Assembly (NCBI GenBank): GCA_022606425.2
Contig: JAHDVF020000438.1
Coordinates: 306,001-370,000, forward strand
DNA length: 64,000 nucleotides
Source of the DNA: Lepidostoma basale
Lineage: Eukaryota > Arthropoda > Insecta > Trichoptera > Lepidostomatidae
Reading direction: 5' to 3'
Below, in pieces: positions 30,612-41,394 of the stretch (position 1 is its first letter; every line of letters starts with the position of its first letter). Position numbers and translations under genes: made by a program. Under the pieces are notes generated by a model. The model was not told the DNA's origin. It ran no database searches and saw only the letters and a program-made list of their open reading frames with translations.

Positions 30612-31770
30612 TAAGGTTGAGTCATAAATTACTTAAATTTTTTAAACGTATTTTTATTAAGTTATAACATTATATTATTATTGTTTATTATGTATTCACC
30701 ATTGTTAAACATAACTTGGTAACTTATCGATCCATTTCTCATAAATTTTGGTGGGTTTAGACTGAAATAAAGTATTGAGGGCCTAATTGACTTGCTCATC
30801 ATTAATGAAAGTATTACCATTAAAAATATTCTTTAAGAAACAGAAAAGGTGGTAGTCTGTAGGAGCGAGATCTGGGGAGTAGGGTGGATGTGGCAAAACA
30901 TACCAGTTTGAGCTCTAGAATATTTTTTTGAGTCACTTTTGCCGTGTGTGGTTTGGCGTTATTGTGTAACAGGATAACGCCTTTCCGATTGACGACTGCA
31001 AGTCGTTTTTCCCATAGTTTTTCATGAACTATTTACAGCTGCTAAACGTATGTATCGGCTGTAATCGTTTCGTTGGGCGTCATCAGCTCGTGGTTAATTA
31101 TTCCTCGATGATCCCGCCATATACACACTAAACTTTTCTTGACATGAATATTGGCTTTAAGGTCCAGTAGGGGTGGATAATTCTTATCCAATCATTGTTT
31201 TTGCGGATAATATTTTCATAGACGATCCAATTTTCATCGCCTATTATTGTCCCGTTGAAAAAGGTTCTATGATAGAGAAGAAATGTGGCAATATACGAGT
31301 ACATTCGGTCTGCCTTATTTCTGTCACTGAAATTATGTGGTACCCATATGCCCAATTTTCTGACTTTCTCCAATATTTCCAGGTGGCAATAACTGTAGAT
31401 TGTGATGTATTGAGTCTCTCTGCCAACTCCCCTGTCGTTTGATGGGGATTTTGTTCCAATTTTGCATTTAAAATCGAAATCGGCAGGGCGACCAGCCCTT
31501 GGTTTATCTTTCAAAGACTCATCTCCGGAACGAAATTTCATAAATCAATTTCTAACTGCGCGATCGGTTATCAGACTTTCACCGTATGCATTGCATATCA
31601 TTTAAACTAGTGCCTTGTTTGAACTCCCAAAGCATCACATTACGAATATGCACTTTTTGATTCTCGATTTTAAGGGTTCGCAATAACACCACTGTAATAT
31701 CCACCACACTAAAAAGTTGTCGAATGACTGATAGGCCACTTATCTATCTAGTGAAAACAAAAATCCCCTT
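30612..31770 (-). pseudogene. Dead mariner transposon (mellifera-like)
   Basis: Minus-strand frames in order: KVHIRNVMLWEFKQG (near the start), YGESLITDRAVRN.FMKFRSGDESLKDKPRAGRP, NPHQTTGELAERLNTSQSTV, LGIWVPHNFSDRNKADR, GTIIGDENWIVYENI, and RKGVILLHNNAKPHTAKV. The second catalytic D has become N (HN for HD), and many shifts and stops are present. The left edge 'AGGTTGAGTCATAAATTACT' resembles a mariner terminal repeat. Confidence 0.85.
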
Positions 31771-31925
31771 GTCCGGTGAGTCACTGTAAGTAAATAAAAA
31801 AAAAACTGTCTATCTTACTACGAAGTTATTTATATCTCAACCTAATATGTCATTATCATAAAATATAATTAAACTTCTAGAAAACAGATAATTTCATTTA
31901 TATAGTAAATTATTTAATATGGAGA
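31771..31925. other. Short AT-rich spacer with a reversed family D word
   Basis: 'AAACTTCTAGAAAACAGATA' at 31871 is the reverse complement of the family D core. Confidence 0.45.
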
Positions 31926-32030
31926 TTTACAACATTGTACGATGGTCACCTCCGAAACATGTGGATTAAATTTTTATTATGTAAACATATTTAATAAATA
32001 AAGTGGATTATATAGTATTTAAAATTTCCT
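31926..32030 (+). repeat. Hammerhead-type arm remnant
   Basis: 'CACCTCCGAAACATGTGG' then 'TAAATAAAGTGGATTATATA' matches the 3' half of the 61929-61967 motif and its flank. The 5' half of the motif is lost. Confidence 0.55.
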
Positions 32031-32094
32031 TTCCAATGCTTCAACAATAGAAAAAATGTTATAAGAACGTTGTAAAAATGAAACATTTAAATAT

Positions 32095-32355
32095 TTGTTG
32101 GGTTATGTAAGGTTTGAAAGATCTCACATCTGCGTGGCGAAAAGTACCACCTTCTCCAACTGATATTAAAGGGGAAAATTGAGGGACGCCGAGGGCCCGG
32201 AAGGAGACAAATGTCCTGGCTGCGAAACGTGAGGGAGTGGACCGGCATCCGAAGTGTAGAGAAGCTGTTCCGAGCGGCGCAGGACAGGGACAGGTTCGCT
32301 GAGGTGATCGCCAACGTTGGGGGGACCCGACAGGGCACTTGAAGAAGAAGAAGAT
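32095..32355 (+). pseudogene. LINE C-terminal fragment, (GAA)n tail
   Basis: LILKGKIEGRRGPGRRQMSW, then LRNVREWTGIRSVEKLFRAA, then DRDRFAEVIANV and GTRQGT-stop followed by AAGAAGAAGAAG. The GKIxGxRGxGRRxxSWLxNLRxW order is a very common insect LINE end. Confidence 0.85.
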
Positions 32356-32684
32356 GTAATAGATATTTAAATATTTTGAATCATTTCACCTTATAACAGA
32401 GGGGATATAATTTATTTACAGGTAGGCGGATCTTTTTTTTTTAAATCCTTGATTTCCCCTTCTGCCCCAAGTTGACAACAAGCGTCAGAGAAAATATAAA
32501 ACTAAAAGAAAATATGTCATTAGTCTTCCCCGCCAGTGAGAGGAAACACATTTCCTAGGCAGTATTTTGCAGCAATCACCCTTTGGATTAGTGGCGGAGA
32601 CCCTAAAGCCGTGTAATCATTTCTGAGCACGGAAGACGTTCCACTAGCAGCGCGTACACAAAGGTATAATCCACCTTGAAAGAA
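32356..32684. other. Unexplained intron block
   Basis: 'CCCCGCCAGTGAGAGGAAAC' and 'GTGGCGGAGACCCTAAAGCC' lie in a non-coding, moderately GC-rich stretch. No family match. Confidence 0.4.
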
Positions 32685-33095
32685 TGACCTCTGTGACCGA
32701 GCGGCAAGTGCTAATGACTATTATACCTAAGATCCAGGGTTCGATTCCCGGCGATGGCAGTGTGATTGTCACAATGTCTTTGGTCTGGAATTCACGTGAC
32801 AATTAAATGGCGATAGATTGGCTACCTATCAAATGTCATGGGATATGATAGTCATCTTTCGCCGAGGAAATATGAGTAGATTAAATAAGGCCTGGGTCCC
32901 TTTTGATTCCTTGAATATAATTTTTCTAACCTAAGTCTCGCATGGACGAGGGACGGCCCTAGGCATTGAATTAGTGAAGCAGACGAAAGGCGCCGTTTGC
33001 CTTTAAGAGTTTCGGGTAGGTGGGAATATTTACCCTTTACATCGATTTGGCTCGCGCTGTAATGATGTAAAGAGCGATTCAACAAAATAATAATA
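32685..33095 (+). mobile_element. SINE with a 190-bp internal insertion
   Basis: Head: CTCTGTGACCGAGCGGCAAG and GGTTCGATTCCCGGCGATGG. The body runs to 'CATGTCATGGGATATGATAG' (about 32850), then an unrelated segment of about 190 bp, then the SINE resumes at 'ATCGATTTGGCTCGCGCTGT' (33040) and ends with an AATAATAATAATT tail. Confidence 0.8.
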
Positions 33096-33540
33096 ATTAA
33101 AGAACTCGAGTGATTGCATTTTCAACAAACTTTTCTGCGGCCTTTTCATTCATGAATATAATGTTCGTGTACGGGCTGCAATACAGCAGTACCGTAGCGG
33201 GTATCACGCGCCTCCGGGTATTATGGAAGGACATTCAGCAGTGAAACACGAGACAGGGCACTTAGTAAGAATAATGACAAAATAAAACATATAAAATACA
33301 TCTGATATCAGAGCGTTGTTCCTTTTTATAAATTGTGAAAATTTAATCAGCAATTTGTTTGTAAACTTGTAAATATGAACATTGTTTTTAGGTTAATATG
33401 AACTTTTTCTGCCTACGTATTTTTCATTTATTTTAATAATTGATTATTTTCAAATTAAAATTTTTAACTTCACCTGTTTAATTAATTTTATAAATATATA
33501 CACGTGAGAGTTTGTGGGTTAAGAGGCATTATGACATGTT
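33096..33540. other. Intron sequence, unclassified
   Basis: 33160-33260 ('TGCAATACAGCAGTACCGTA', 'TATCACGCGCCTCCGGGTAT') looks like a transposon-derived GC-richer piece, but I cannot assign it. The rest is A/T-rich. Confidence 0.4.
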
Positions 33541-33780
33541 ATGTATGAAATATTTAATATTTTTCTTCTTCTTCTCGGCGCTACATATCGATGTGGGACT
33601 TGGCTTCCTCCACAAGAGTCCTCCACTGGTTCCTGTCCTTGGCTATCTCTCTCCATTCTCCAGATCTTTCTAATTTCTCCCAGTCCTCTTCCACACAATC
33701 CGCCCATCTTTTTCTTGGTCTGCTTTTTGGTTTCTTTTTTCTCTCTATCCTCAGGCATTCCCACAGAATGTAATTCTTGT
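33541..33780 (-). pseudogene. LINE C-terminal fragment, family B
   Basis: Minus strand: RKPKSRPRKRWADCVEEDWEKLER-type sequence with QWRTLVEEAKSHIDM and a CGAGAAGAAGAAG end. Same family as 3528-3770 and 35765-36055. Confidence 0.75.
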
Positions 33781-34054
33781 TTATTTTAAAACTATTAAAA
33801 TGGTATAAGAAAAGGTTGTCTAAGAATATGAGAAATTAATATATTGCACAATGAAGTTAAAATAATGACGATTTTCTATGAAATAAAAGACAGATAACCA
33901 AATTGTTAACGACGGAATTACGCATAAAAATTAATTAAACTATTTAAATGTAAGGATTGATAAATAAAAAAATCCAAAAAAATTAATAATTTAAAAGGAA
34001 GTTTTATTATTTTTAAGCTGTATAACATCGAGAAAACACCCAAGCTCTCGATAT

Positions 34055-34285
34055 ATGCTAGAATGGGTAGGTGTGGGCTGGACATGTAGAGAGAATGCCG
34101 TCGTCTCGGGCACCAAAGAGAACCTTCGAGAGACATCCGGATGGAAGTAAAAGGGTCGAAATGTCTAGACTCTGGTGGGAGGATGAGGTGAGGAAGGACG
34201 CTGCACAACTACTGCAAATAAGAGACCGGATGGCTGAAGTGCATGAGGCGAGGACTGAAGGAGACCCAGGCTCGATATGAGTTTT
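34055..34285 (+). pseudogene. LINE C-terminal fragment
   Basis: RMGRCGLDM-type start, then VERMPSSRAPKRTFERHPDG, RVEMSRLWWEDEVRKDAAQL and IRDRMAEVHEARTEGDPGSI-stop. The H-V-x-R-M-P...P-x-G-x-x...W-x-D-(E/D)-V order marks a non-LTR element end. Confidence 0.75.
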
Positions 34286-35282
34286 TTGAGCTGTGTGCTG
34301 TGGAGATAATGTATTTAATTTTTTAATCATATAATTTCGACCAGTTTTGGCCATCGACAGATAATGTACATATGTTTATGAACATCACATATGGTTAGTT
34401 AGAATTATTTGGATTAATATAATTCCACTTTTTCGAAACTATTTTTTTATTTTTAGAGATTGACGCGTAATGTTTTAAAAACATTTATTCATAAATTATA
34501 AAAATAAGGTAAAAAAACTCACATAAAATTTGGTTTCTGTGTGGATACTAAACTTGGCACGATGTAATTTTCCTCTTCCCTCTGCGAAACCAGCCAATTT
34601 TCATATTTTGATAGTACACGTGATTTATTCACAAAACACAGAGTAAAAAATGCAAAAAAAAGTTAAACTCTATTTCTGCTTTATAAAATAGAAACTTCGC
34701 CCAGAAAATTAATTACTCGTAGATGAATTATGCAAGAGCTAATTAAAATTTTACGAAATTAAAATAAAATAACAAAAGAGCAATTTGCGAACAGCCAAGA
34801 ATAACGACTACGTTATTTTAAGGCAATAAAAGTAGTATAATTTTCTGCAGTTTCGTATAAAAAATATACAGAGAAATCTGGTTAAGAATAATTTTATTTA
34901 AACAGAAATGTATTTGAATTTTTATTAAGATGTTCATCGGTTCCAGTGACTTACATTTAAATAAGGGAGGAAAGTTTAATGGGAAAACTTAAATATGCGT
35001 ATCTTTCGTTTTGGTCTTCTTTCATTAAAAGCGTTTAACCTTTTCTCAAAGGCTCTTATACAGAATCTGGTACATCTGTAAGTACCCAACTCTCGGAATT
35101 TAAAAGAAATTAAATCGGATGCTACGTCGATAGAGAATAATTTTATGAAATCCTATTACTCTAATGGTAATGAGGGTAAGAATATAAAATCACGTTTAAA
35201 CATTATATCTTAAAAGCACTATGATTAATTCTGACATTTAAAAGTAATTTTCCCTAAAACAACTTTTTATATGTATTAATAT
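34286..35282. other. AT-rich intron sequence, no gene seen
   Basis: No repeat or coding signature recognised. Confidence 0.55.
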
Positions 35283-35450
35283 TAGATTGTGACCTAGTGA
35301 CCAAACCGAATAAATCTGGGCCCTCGAGTCATCAGATTTGATAAGTAGGTCCTGAGTCAGGCGTTTATTCGTGTCATATATTTCATCATGGAATATGCTG
35401 GTTCAGCGTCGAAGTCCACTTATGTGGATCACCTACAAATGTATTAATAT
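35283..35450 (+). repeat. Dispersed repeat family C
   Basis: 'GAATAAATCTGGGCCCTCGA', 'ATATATTTCATCATGGAATA', 'TGCTGGTTCAGCGTCGAAGT', 'CCACTTATGTGGATC' and 'ACCTACAAATGTA' follow the same order as 21846-22075. Confidence 0.6.
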
Positions 35451-35487
35451 TAGAGGGGGAGTAAGGGGGATCCTATTGACCCTTCGA

Positions 35488-35765
35488 GCGGTGCATGGCC
35501 ATCATCGTGGTGATGTACCTATCCACACTTCCTCGACTTTGGTCTCCCCTGGAAACTATGCGAAATGTTAGAGATCGAGTGTGAATAACCTTGGTGGATA
35601 ATATTGATGCATAGGCTAACGTGGAAGGACACCTCACCAACCCGTCTGGCAAGCGTGGCTTTGTAATGCCAACCACCCCCCGTATGACATGTCATACATG
35701 GAGAAGTATGGGGGAGGCCTACGTCCAGCAGTGGATGACAACGGCTGTTAAATAAAGAAGAAGAT
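35488..35765 (+). repeat. RTE-like LINE 3' fragment with (AAG)n tail
   Basis: Direct-strand version of the block at 8833-9125, ending 'AGTATGGGGGAGGCCTACG', 'CCAGCAGTGGATGACAACGG', 'CTGTTAAATAAAGAAGAAGA'. The last words encode the YGGGLRPAV/EAYVQQW-type terminus typical of RTE-like elements. Confidence 0.8.
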
Positions 35766-36055
35766 AAGAGGAAACAGTAGTGAGATTCTGTAAATCTCAA
35801 CGCCTACGGTGGGCTGGCCATGTAGAAAGATGCCAGAGGGTAGAACACCACAAATTATATCCAGATGGGTGCCCCGCGAAAAGAGACCAAGAGGCAGACC
35901 GAGGAAAATATGGGGGGATTGCGTGGAAGAAGATTGAGAGAAAATGGAAGGAGCTGGGGAATGGAGAGAGATGGCCAGGGACAGAAGCCTGTGGAGGAGG
36001 CCAAGTCCCACATCGGGATGTAGCGCCGAGAAATGATGATGATGAATGATTAATA
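35766..36055 (+). pseudogene. LINE C-terminal fragment, family B, best-preserved copy
   Basis: RFCKSQRLRWAGHVERCQRV, then (shifted) RGRPRKIWGDCVEEDREKM, and GGGQVPHRDVAPRNDDDE. It starts immediately at the tail of the RTE-like copy before it. Confidence 0.8.
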
Positions 36056-36217
36056 TTGCTATGCTTACATTTATAACAATGATTTAAAACGACATTTTTA
36101 CTCATATATATTAGGGAGAAACATATTCGACGCTGCTAGGGTATTATTATACTCTCATATGATAATGATTTACAATCCTCTTGAAAAGCAAATATGTCAC
36201 TCCTACGTTAAAAATGT

Positions 36218-36262
36218 TTTTTACTTTGTAATATGACACAAGTGTTGTGTTACAAAGTAAAA
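36218..36262. repeat. 45-bp hairpin
   Basis: 'TTTTACTTTGTAATATGACA' and 'TTGTGTTACAAAGTAAAA' form inverted arms of about 20 bp around GTG, with a two- to four-base interruption. Confidence 0.75.
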
Positions 36263-37148
36263 ATTATATAAATGTATTTATATATACGCCAAGTACAGGA
36301 CTGAATAATACAAATTTATCTAAATATTAAATGAAATGTGCGAGTGTTACGTGTGTTCTAGGTAAGTCTTTGTAAACATGCATAGTAGAGCTAAGTAAAT
36401 GAAGACATTTAAAATAATTGTTGGTGAAAACTTAGCACTAAGACCTTAGTCAACAGAGAATAATGGAGATTTGAATTGCCGAGTCGCGAAATGTCACCTT
36501 TTAAAGGTCTGGCCATTATACACACATTTAACTACTCTAACGATAAAAACAGCTTGCTCCATGAGACAACAGAATATTTAAATCAAATCAGTTTATTATC
36601 TCGACAGACATTACAAACAATATAAATGTTTAAGGCATCTATTGAGTACAGGTAAAATAAAATATATACAATATACCTATGATATTATGAACGCATAATT
36701 GCAAATATTCCATTATTTTCCTATACAAATTAACTACGATGGTGAATCTTAAATACATTGAAATACTTTTCTATTCATAATATCATTAACAGATATTTTG
36801 AATACTTAAGTTTATATTCGTGAGATGATTTGGGAAGCATATACGTAATGCATGTAAGTATAGGATATTTACGGTCTGTTCACAAATTTCACGACTTACA
36901 TGACAAGTATAAAGTAATAAATTATTCAAACTTACGCCATAAGTTTGCTGAAAACGTGTCACTTATTGTGGCCCTCCTAGGGGGCTTATTATGTGTCACG
37001 TAATTCATTTTCCATGTTATTTGTTGAGGATTATTGATTACAGAAGATCTTCTTCTGAGTAGTTTGATTAAAATAGAATCAATGTAAGAACGAATCAAAG
37101 ATCATTCGAGACGATGTGTATAAGATAAGAGAAATAAACAACACTTAC
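36263..37148. other. Intron sequence between LINE and exon, no gene seen
   Basis: A/T-rich. 36590-36650 'AATCAAATCAGTTTATTATC' resembles the reversed 3' end of a LINE but is too short to call. Confidence 0.45.
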
Positions 37149-37222
37149 CCATGATAAACCAGTAGAGATATGAGAAAGAAAATACACGCTAACACATCTG
37201 CTCTGCCAACTATTCCGGTAAC
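37149..37222 (-). CDS. Tmtc: TMTC O-mannosyltransferase, internal exon (first of three in the window)
   Basis: Seen: reading the minus strand, a pyrimidine-rich tract ending in CAG precedes the exon and GGGTAAGT follows it. The 74-bp exon starts in phase 0 and ends with two bases of a codon. It encodes VTGIVGRADVL followed by a hydrophobic stretch (ACIFFLISLLVY). Family knowledge: TMTC proteins carry an almost invariant G-x-V-G-R-A-(D/E)-L-L segment at the start of a transmembrane helix in the N-terminal half. They are ER-membrane protein O-mannosyltransferases acting on cadherin-type domains, with C-terminal TPR repeats. The two leftover bases (GG) join the A that opens the next exon to give Gly. 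Which of the insect paralogues (Tmtc1 to Tmtc4) this is cannot be settled from three exons. Earlier exons lie beyond 64000 or were not recognised. Confidence 0.93.
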
Positions 37223-37243
37223 CTGAAACGAAAAACAAAATTG

Positions 37244-37274
<31 letters not shown>

Positions 37275-37276
37275 TG
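37244..37276. repeat. (TAA)n microsatellite
   Basis: About ten AAT units beginning 22 bp upstream (gene direction) of the exon's acceptor, in the 3' end of the intron near the polypyrimidine tract. Confidence 0.9.
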
Positions 37277-37429
37277 CTAACTTTTAAAGCTCCGTTTTTG
37301 TGATGTAATCACCTCAAGGGCGCATTAAGACGTGTTTTAAATCAAAAAATCTAAATGTGACCGCTTAAAAAGCGATCGGTTTAAAAGTATAGTAGAACAA
37401 AGTATTAATGTTGAACTTGGGTATGAAAT

Positions 37430-38035
37430 ATGAAAAAGATGGGTTTTCAATTTAGATCTGAAATCTGTCGGATCATTTATGCATCTAAGGTGTGAAGGGA
37501 GATTGTTCCAAGCTGATGGACGAGCTACCGCGAATGCTCGATCCCCGAAATTTGTACTGGGGTATTGGTTAAATATGTTTTACATAAAAAATAAATAAAA
37601 TAACATAAAATAAAATTTTGAATGGATGGTTAGGATCGTGGGCGGACATACCGTGCTAGAAGGCATGTGTACCAGTAAATGCCATGAAACGCCATAGTTG
37701 CATAACATCAGCAACACTACCATCTAGTCCGACTCTCTGGCGTCCACGTATGATCTTTATGATCCCACAAACCCTGGGTGTGGCATATTGGACGTACTCG
37801 TATGCTGATGTGCCACAGCTAACAGAAAGAGGGCGAATGGCGATTTTCGGCGCCACAAAACCGGTCACCCCCAGCTAAGGGAAGGAATACCCCGTACAGA
37901 AAAACTCAGGTCCTCCTAGTAAGGGGGTTGGGCGTTAGGCCAACAACCTAACATCGTAAAACAACCAACGTTACGAACACTTCAAGAAATTCGTTTCTTG
38001 GAGGAAGCTGAGACCCACCAAGAGTTGTAAAAATA
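37430..38035. repeat. Probable retroelement-derived segment (unassigned)
   Basis: 37440-37560 ('GGAGATTGTTCCAAGCTGAT') and 37630-38030 ('GGGGGTTGGGCGTTAGGCCA', 'TTTCTTGGAGGAAGCTGAGA') are GC-richer. The second reads like the 5' part of a moth non-LTR element, judged from general impression only. The protein is not recognisable. Confidence 0.3.
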
Positions 38036-39160
38036 AAACATAAATTCAAATGTAGGAACTCAGTTCATTTTACGCCAATGTTCTTTTTAAGGTTAAATAA
38101 AATTGAATCGTGTCATAACTAAATATAAAAGTATAAACGCTTATTGTTTTCTTGAAATGTGCTTACATATTTTTTTCAAAGAAACAAATTTTCAATAAAA
38201 TCATTGTATGAATGTGGTATAAAAAATTGTATACCCATAAAAACAAGCGATATCTTATGTTCGCCGAATGAAATTGTAACATTTCCAATATGAAAATGAC
38301 GATTTTCAGTCGGTGTCGCATTGAGAACGATTTATGACAACACAAAGGGAGACGATGTACGCGCAGCAGCCGAAAGCTCTCATAACTTATTCTTTCTTAT
38401 AAAAACAAACTATTGGGAGTCTTCAAATTGAATTACTACTTATTTTGCGTAAAGTACCCAACCTTGTCCCCTTACTCTTTATAAAAGCACTTATTGAATT
38501 TCTGAAATAAAACATACGAAATAAGGAAAGGGTTTCGGAACTTGCCGTAAAATTTCCCTACATTACTTCGTCGGAACGTTTGGGCTTTACTTTGAAGGTG
38601 ACAGGGGTTTTATTTGGGTTTGTCTGAGGTTCAAGGCACATAACAAAGGTAAAAAAGCAATTTCTCGTATCAATTGATAAATTGACTTACGACTGTGAAA
38701 ATGATAACGTCTTACATTTATATACCGAATCTGTCTGAACGGACATTTAGTCAGCGACGGACCCTGAAGGTACTAAAAAAACAGCGGTTCACCTGTGTAA
38801 GAGGAGATTCAAGTGGTTTGAATTCTGGTCACAGACAATAATATATATTATGTTTAACAAACCAAAAGTCAATATGCCGAGATTTATACAAACAATGATT
38901 ATATTATATTATAACGCAATTTTCTTTTTGACCATTTAAATGTTATTTCAGTATGAACATTCGGTGATATGATTTAAGATAAATACGTCTTTAGGTTCAA
39001 GTTTACTAATTATTCTGATTCTGACTGATTTTGACAACCTCTTGACATCTTCAGAAATTGGAAGCGGTCGAAACCGGAAGAACAAATGGAATAAAATTAA
39101 ATACATATTCTACAGAAATATTTATGACAATTAATATTTTTATAAACGATTTTTTATGAA
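38036..39160. other. Intron sequence with a Penelope-like end
   Basis: Mostly A/T-rich. At 39045-39110 'CATCTTCAGAAATTGGAAGC' and 'GGTCGAAACCGGAAG' plus 'AAATGGAATAAAATTAAATA' look like a degraded single arm of the hammerhead-motif family. Confidence 0.45.
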
Positions 39161-39164
39161 TCAT

Positions 39165-39345
39165 AACATTGTTTTTTCCACTTTTGAGTATTATTTCTAG
39201 ACACGTTTCGAAAATTTTACACCTTCATATCGAGAAAACGATATAAACTTTTATTTCGTTCTCTCGATGATGAAGGTGTAAAGCCTTCTTAACATGTCGA
39301 GAAAAATAAAAATAAAAATGAAAAGTGTTTTGATTCATAAAATAT
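39165..39345. repeat. Inverted pair of hammerhead-like arms
   Basis: Plus arm 39259-39303: TTCTC, TCGATGA, T, GAAGG-TGTAAAG-CCTTC, TTAAC, AT, GTC, GAGAA. Stem I (TTCTC/GAGAA) and stem II (5 bp) are perfect, but GAAAC has become TTAAC. Minus arm 39194-39236 keeps GAAAC, GT, GTC with TTTCT/AGAAA stem I. Each arm has what the other lost. Confidence 0.78.
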
Positions 39346-40314
39346 TCGTCATAATAAAATCCACAGTATTAACGCCTCAAGTTTATCTAAATTTTTATTT
39401 TTTACAATTATCTCCTACCAAAATATTGCTATCATCAAGACTATACAGCGTTTAATTTTGATGAAAATGTGAGTTTCCTGGTAGTTTTATTACATTACGT
39501 AAAGTTTCAGTCTCGTTCTAAATATAAATTTGACAGTGTCATTAAAAGGTGAAAGATATTCTTTAAAACATTATAAAACTTCTAGATAACTGATGTTTTA
39601 TAAAAATTAAACAAAATTAGATATATTAAATATTAAATTCAAAACTTTCAGTACGCAACATATTCAGATATCTGGTAAGATTCTAAATACACGTGGATGA
39701 GCAATTATTATATAATACAAAAACCACAAACGGGCTTGGTATTGAGCACTCGAGATTTCGGTAGTACGCCCTTAGCACGTACTCAGCAATCAACGTGTTA
39801 ATTAGAAAATAGAAAATGATAGTTAAATCAAATTTAAAACATTCCAATTACATTATGAAATACAATCACGTGGTATGGTGTTTCTGGCAATATACTGGTA
39901 ATGGTTGCTTTTTCGCGGAAGCACAAGCTGATGTTGGAACTTGGGTGAAAACTACAACAAAGTGAGTATCTGAAAACTCGCGGCAACGCGAAGTTAACTG
40001 AGTGCTATGAAAAGTAAACACCGGGGCGTAATCGACAGCTTGATTGGGTTTTAGGAATTTTCATCCGATCACGTATTTCAGCTTTAAAAGTGCCGAGTCT
40101 CCGTCTGCTACGCTGGAGCCTTGAGGTTGTACAACTTTGCGCGGAGTGACACCCCGTTCTGAAAAAAATAAAATACTGTCTCTACTTTCTTGCAGTATGA
40201 GATTTAAAAGTTTGTTGCTCGACGTTCCATGCTTAAAAGCGAGTAAAAGAAATTATAAAAATGTGTGAAGATTTTTGATTACCATAATCAAAAATTTATA
40301 CTACTTCTTTTCAG
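39346..40314. other. Intron sequence, partly GC-richer
   Basis: 39355-39420 continues the element flank ('CCACAGTATTAACGCCTCAA'). 39960-40190 is a non-repetitive GC-richer block ('CCGAGTCTCCGTCTGCTACG'), a candidate conserved element. No gene. Confidence 0.45.
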
Positions 40315-40745
40315 TGTTTCCTTATGTATGGAAGTAAAGTTTCGAGCTGGAAAAAGAATGATGAAACTAGGATAAATGCCGTAGAAATAAGATTACTGGA
40401 AAAAAATTGCAGGAAAACGATATATGATAGAATACCGAACGACGAAATAAGGCAGATGATTGCATCATAGGTAAAATTAAAAAAAATGATTCCTTAGGTG
40501 GTTTGAATATATGGAACTAATGGACGAGAGAAGAATGCTTAAAATGTTATATATATAAGCAGTGTGAGTAGAAATATAAGATGCCGTGGAAGACCAAGGA
40601 AAGCATGGTATATGAAAATTAATCAAATGCTAAAAGGCGGCCACATTCGAAATCGGAAAAATCGACGAGTTTACATGTTACGATGTATGAATTTAGAGGA
40701 AATTCGAGAGGTATGTCAGGACAAAGCAGTATGGCGGTCCATTCT
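40315..40745 (+). pseudogene. LINE family A variant 3' end
   Basis: SVSLCMEVKFRAGKRMMKLG-type start, then the tail SRNIRCRGRPRKAWYMKINQ, HIRNRKNRRVYMLRCMNLEE and REVCQDKAVWRSI. It breaks off where a SINE body begins. Confidence 0.78.
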
Positions 40746-40756
40746 TTATATCGTGT

Positions 40757-40890
40757 TTATAATTCACGTGACAATATAATGGCGATAGATTAGTTACCTA
40801 TCACATGTCATGAGAATCAATGTGATAGATATACCCATTAAATCGATATGGCTCGCGCTGTAATGATGTAAATCTGTATTATTTTGTTTA
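40757..40890 (+). repeat. SINE body, head missing
   Basis: 'AATTCACGTGACAATATAAT', 'CACATGTCATGAGAATCAAT' and 'TATGGCTCGCGCTGTAATGA' match the SINE at 19178 from its middle on. Confidence 0.82.
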
Positions 40891-41394
40891 TTATACATTA
40901 CGTGCTTACAATTTTAATTATTTATTTATACTTGCCTTGGTCTTGCTGGATCGAAAGTAAATATAATTTGTCGGTAATTTTATGTAAATAAATCTTACGC
41001 AAAGCTGATACTTAGACGTAATAATACCTCTTAGTTAAAGTATTCAACCCTCAGTACAATTTAATCAAATTAAGCATTAATTTTAAATCCATGATATTTC
41101 AGTGATTTTCTTATTTCACTCTAACCAATATCTTGCCCTTTCTCCGTTAGAGTTTTTATAATTAAATAATTTGTAATTTCATTTGATAAGGAAAAGCCTA
41201 TATTAACATTGAAGTACGTAATTTATTCTTTAATTTGCTATATTTAAAATAGATTCGTCGATTATTAAAACGTTATCGCAATATTAAACGTTATTTGATG
41301 GTTTATATCTTGAAATAATTGACTATGATGAAAAAATAAAACGATTTAAATAATTCGAAAGTCATGACACAAAAGTCTTTAAATATCATCATCA
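40891..41394. other. AT-rich intron sequence, no gene seen
   Basis: No repeat or coding match. Confidence 0.55.

Larger units (their letters stand above)
14519..37148 (-). other. Tmtc intron, 22,630 bp
   Basis: The intron separates the exons at 37149-37222 and 14381-14518, with GT (rc of 37147-37148) and AG (rc of 14519-14520) ends and a GG|A split codon. It contains the intact mariner, the E-box satellite, SINEs, a Helitron end and several palindromes. No other exon-like block with TMTC similarity was found in it. Confidence 0.88.
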
